Source of the DNA: Paramacrobiotus richtersi
Taxonomy: Eukaryota > Tardigrada > Eutardigrada > Parachela > Macrobiotidae
Length of the DNA stretch: 20,271 nucleotides
Direction of reading: 5' to 3'
NCBI GenBank assembly: GCA_034698045.1
Contig: JAQGAU010001248.1
Location: 1 to 20,271 of the forward strand
Position numbers and translations under genes: made by a program. The notes under the pieces were generated by a model that was not told where the DNA came from, searched no databases, and saw only the letters and a program-made list of their open reading frames with translations. Below are positions 18,269 to 20,271 of this stretch, in pieces; position 1 is the stretch's first letter; each line of letters opens with the position of its first letter.

Positions 18269-19810
18269 CCAGGGGTCAATTAGATTGTCAAGCCTGTCCT
18301 TCGAGACATCCGTCTCCAAGAACCTCTAAGACACTGGGACCAGGTCTCACAAAACCACAACCTTTGCGAATTCAAGCCTGAACTTGCATAACGCGACAAC
18401 ACCTCGACTCTTCGATCTGCATTATATCGCGTTTATGTGAACGGCACCTTCCCTGACTATATGGCAGTTTGCGCATAAGTGTAGCTGTAGTAAACGTTCT
18501 TCACGGTACGTGCTGTATATCATTCCTTACTGAAAATGGGAAAAGACGCCTGATTCCGCAAATTTAGTATATAACTTAGGTACATGCAGATTCCAGAGTT
18601 TGCAGCGGGCATTAATACTATACAGTGTTTTTTTTATATTATACAGTGGGCATGTAGACTCGCACAGCCATATTGTGTATTTCGACCAGACGTGAAGTCC
18701 CTGATGGGTTGGCTGCTCTTGTGTTATAACAATAATAATAATATATTGTATATTGTACACTATATATTGTACTTTTTTCCGCTGTACGTGTCTTAATTGT
18801 ACTATATTTCCGCTATACTGCATGCCCTACTACCACCAGATTCTTTCAGCGGGTACGGTACTAATACGTCACCACCTGCCGTAGCCTACCTTCTCCTGGT
18901 TACCAGATCTCAGTTACCTGGTGAATGACCGCAGAGCTATGTTGCATCAGTTTCAAGAAAACACTAACATGTTAGCTATGTAATTTAGGTATGCGTGCGT
19001 CTGCGTGGCGCAAGCCGATACTTTCCACCACCCTCATTGTCGGTCATGTACGTATGTAGATACAGATCCATAACTCCATTTCTATTATAACTATGGTTTA
19101 TCCAAAAAATGTAATAAGTACTGCACTTCCCGTCAACTACACGGTGCACGTGTACTTCTGTAGCACACAGTGATGTGTGATTGTGTACAAAGAATTACTT
19201 ATTGTATTGTTCCAACAAACAATTTAACAAGGGCAAAATTTTCCAGTACTCATAAAATAAGAATACCTGTTATTTAACATTTCGTCGCTCAAACCGATTC
19301 GGTCCGTACGTATGTGTATACAGAATGGTAGTTAAGAAAGTAGCCCATGCTGATGCTGTGCCGGTAATGCAACCGGGGATATAATTATATGCACTGGATG
19401 CAGACGTAGCAATATTTCAGTTCTACTTCGTACCCCTTATATACTGAATGTTGAACTAGGATTGTAGTTGTACCACACTACTGTTGTTGTTGCATCTCCT
19501 GCGTAGAATACCCGAGGTTTGCGTGTTTCGGCACTTGTCGTAAACTGAATTAGGGCAAGACCAATGCGAAACTGCGAGTACGACGTATGGTCCGTCATCA
19601 CCCATACAGTAGAATCATTAAATTTTATTCGCCTACTAACAAATGATTATAATTTTTATCTATAAGATCCTGTACAAATGGACTCCGATGGACAAACGGT
19701 CAACAATCTACCAACTGCAACAATGGGTCATGTAAACAAAAACGGGATTCTTGCTCGATGTCCTTAACGCTGTGATATTGGCACCAACTCTAAAACGCAG
19801 CCGAACTGAC
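18269..19810. other. AT-rich intergenic stretch, nothing supported
   Basis: About 1.5 kb. It contains an AT-rich simple-sequence patch (18726-18775) and, at 18850-18930, a 25-codon open segment after TTCTTTCAG (GYGTNTSPPAVAYLLL) too short to call. No RNA gene or transposon was seen. Confidence 0.4.
18726..18775. repeat. AT-rich simple-sequence patch
   Basis: An (AAT)n run is followed by alternating TATATTGTA and TATATATTGTAC words with partial self-complementarity. An ordinary microsatellite-like patch. Confidence 0.6.
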
Positions 19811-19817
19811 TATAAGT

Positions 19818-19964
19818 ATGAGTATTTCGCCAGATCCTGCCGAAAGACAACCAAGTGCGCAACAGGCCGGGTTAACTCCGGAGTCCAGTATATCCACGAG
19901 GCTAACACGAGCCATTAATGGCGAACAAGACAAGCACGCCATCTGCAATGATAATGCTAATTAG
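19818..19964 (+). CDS. Candidate 48-aa small open reading frame
   Basis: The ATG at 19818 opens a frame reading MSISPDPAERQPSAQQAGL, then TPESSISTRLTRAINGEQD, to ICNDNAN and TAG. It is hydrophilic with no signal peptide, and 33 of 48 codons begin with a purine, which favours this strand over the opposite one (also open in the same register). Its stop overlaps the stop of the convergent gene at 19961. It could instead be the 3' UTR of that gene. Not recognised. Confidence 0.3.
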   Translation: MSISPDPAERQPSAQQAGLTPESSISTRLTRAINGEQDKHAICNDNAN

Positions 19965-20271
19965 GGATACCAAGGTTTGTAGGCGTAGGTGCTGACGAGG
20001 AGGTTCTGCAGGGCTCGATCCGCCGGTGTCCGTGAGTCGACGATGGGATAGTTGTAGCCCAGGCCGGCATATGCCCCGCCTGCAGCACTCATGGGCAGAC
20101 CTGCGACAGTGCCTCCGTAGACGGCAGATCGACCTAGCGCGGAACTGCCCAGGAGGGCGTCGCTGGCGTACGGCAAGGTGCCGCCTCCATAGGTCAGCAG
20201 GGAGCTTGGGTAATTATAGTCCCCCGCGCCCGGTACAATCCGGTCATAGGCGTAGGAAGGCGACGCAATGG
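19961..20271 (-). CDS. 3' part of a Gly/Ala/Tyr-rich protein (cut by right edge)
   Basis: Open from the window edge to TAA at 19961, 102 codons, GC-rich at third positions. The visible part reads ASPSYAYDRIVPGAGDYNYP, then a Gly/Ala/Ser/Leu-rich core. It contains two YNYP motifs (GDYNYPSS and LGYNYPIV) and a less biased end (VDSRTPADRALQNLLVSTYA, then YKPWYP). There is no membrane helix in the visible part. A secreted structural protein is plausible from composition, but the N-terminus is outside the window and I do not recognise the family. Confidence 0.65.
   Translation of the reverse strand, partial: IASPSYAYDRIVPGAGDYNYPSSLLTYGGGTLPYASDALLGSSALGRSAVYGGTVAGLPMSAAGGAYAGLGYNYPIVDSRTPADRALQNLLVSTYAYKPWYP

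Overview
The window looks like nuclear DNA of a small invertebrate. Its genes are intron-rich, most introns are only about 50-70 nt with GT-AG ends, coding exons are GC-richer than the AT-rich DNA between them, and one family is a metazoan rhodopsin-type receptor. A tardigrade-like animal would fit the short introns and glycine/tyrosine-rich proteins, but this is a guess. No rRNA, tRNA, CRISPR array, virus-like element or recognisable transposon was seen.

Left third (1-5220): a local tandem duplication of a G-protein coupled receptor gene on the minus strand. One copy can be rebuilt completely by hand (1829-3911: nine coding exons, two of them microexons of 27 and 29 nt, 363 residues). Its neighbour enters from the left edge with only its first coding exon (218-370). 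Both copies carry a related 5' flank made of conserved islands and diverged linkers. A roughly 190-bp unit in that flank is single in one copy and doubled in the other.

Middle (5220-8560): mostly non-coding DNA, holding a small three-exon minus-strand gene for a secreted peptide of about 108 residues (6537-7029) and a perfect 25-bp-arm hairpin (7840-7902).

Centre (8345-12641): a long minus-strand gene for a disordered Ser/Thr/Gln/His/Cys-rich protein. It has a short charged helix near its N-terminus, three 16-residue tandem repeats, and 5' and 3' ends that are only partly resolved.

Right part (12890-20271): AT-rich DNA with smaller minus-strand genes: a hydrophobic-segment exon (14095-14409), a Gly/Tyr-rich protein with a hydrophobic C-terminus (14499-14875), a two-exon gene with an N-terminal signal or membrane segment (15263-15815), and the 3' end of a Gly/Ala/Tyr-rich protein cut by the right edge (19961-20271). 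Two weak plus-strand reading frames (18059-18268 and 19818-19964) are listed as candidates. Apart from the two receptor copies the genes show no shared pathway. Exon models rest on reading splice sites and phases by eye; transcript data would settle them.
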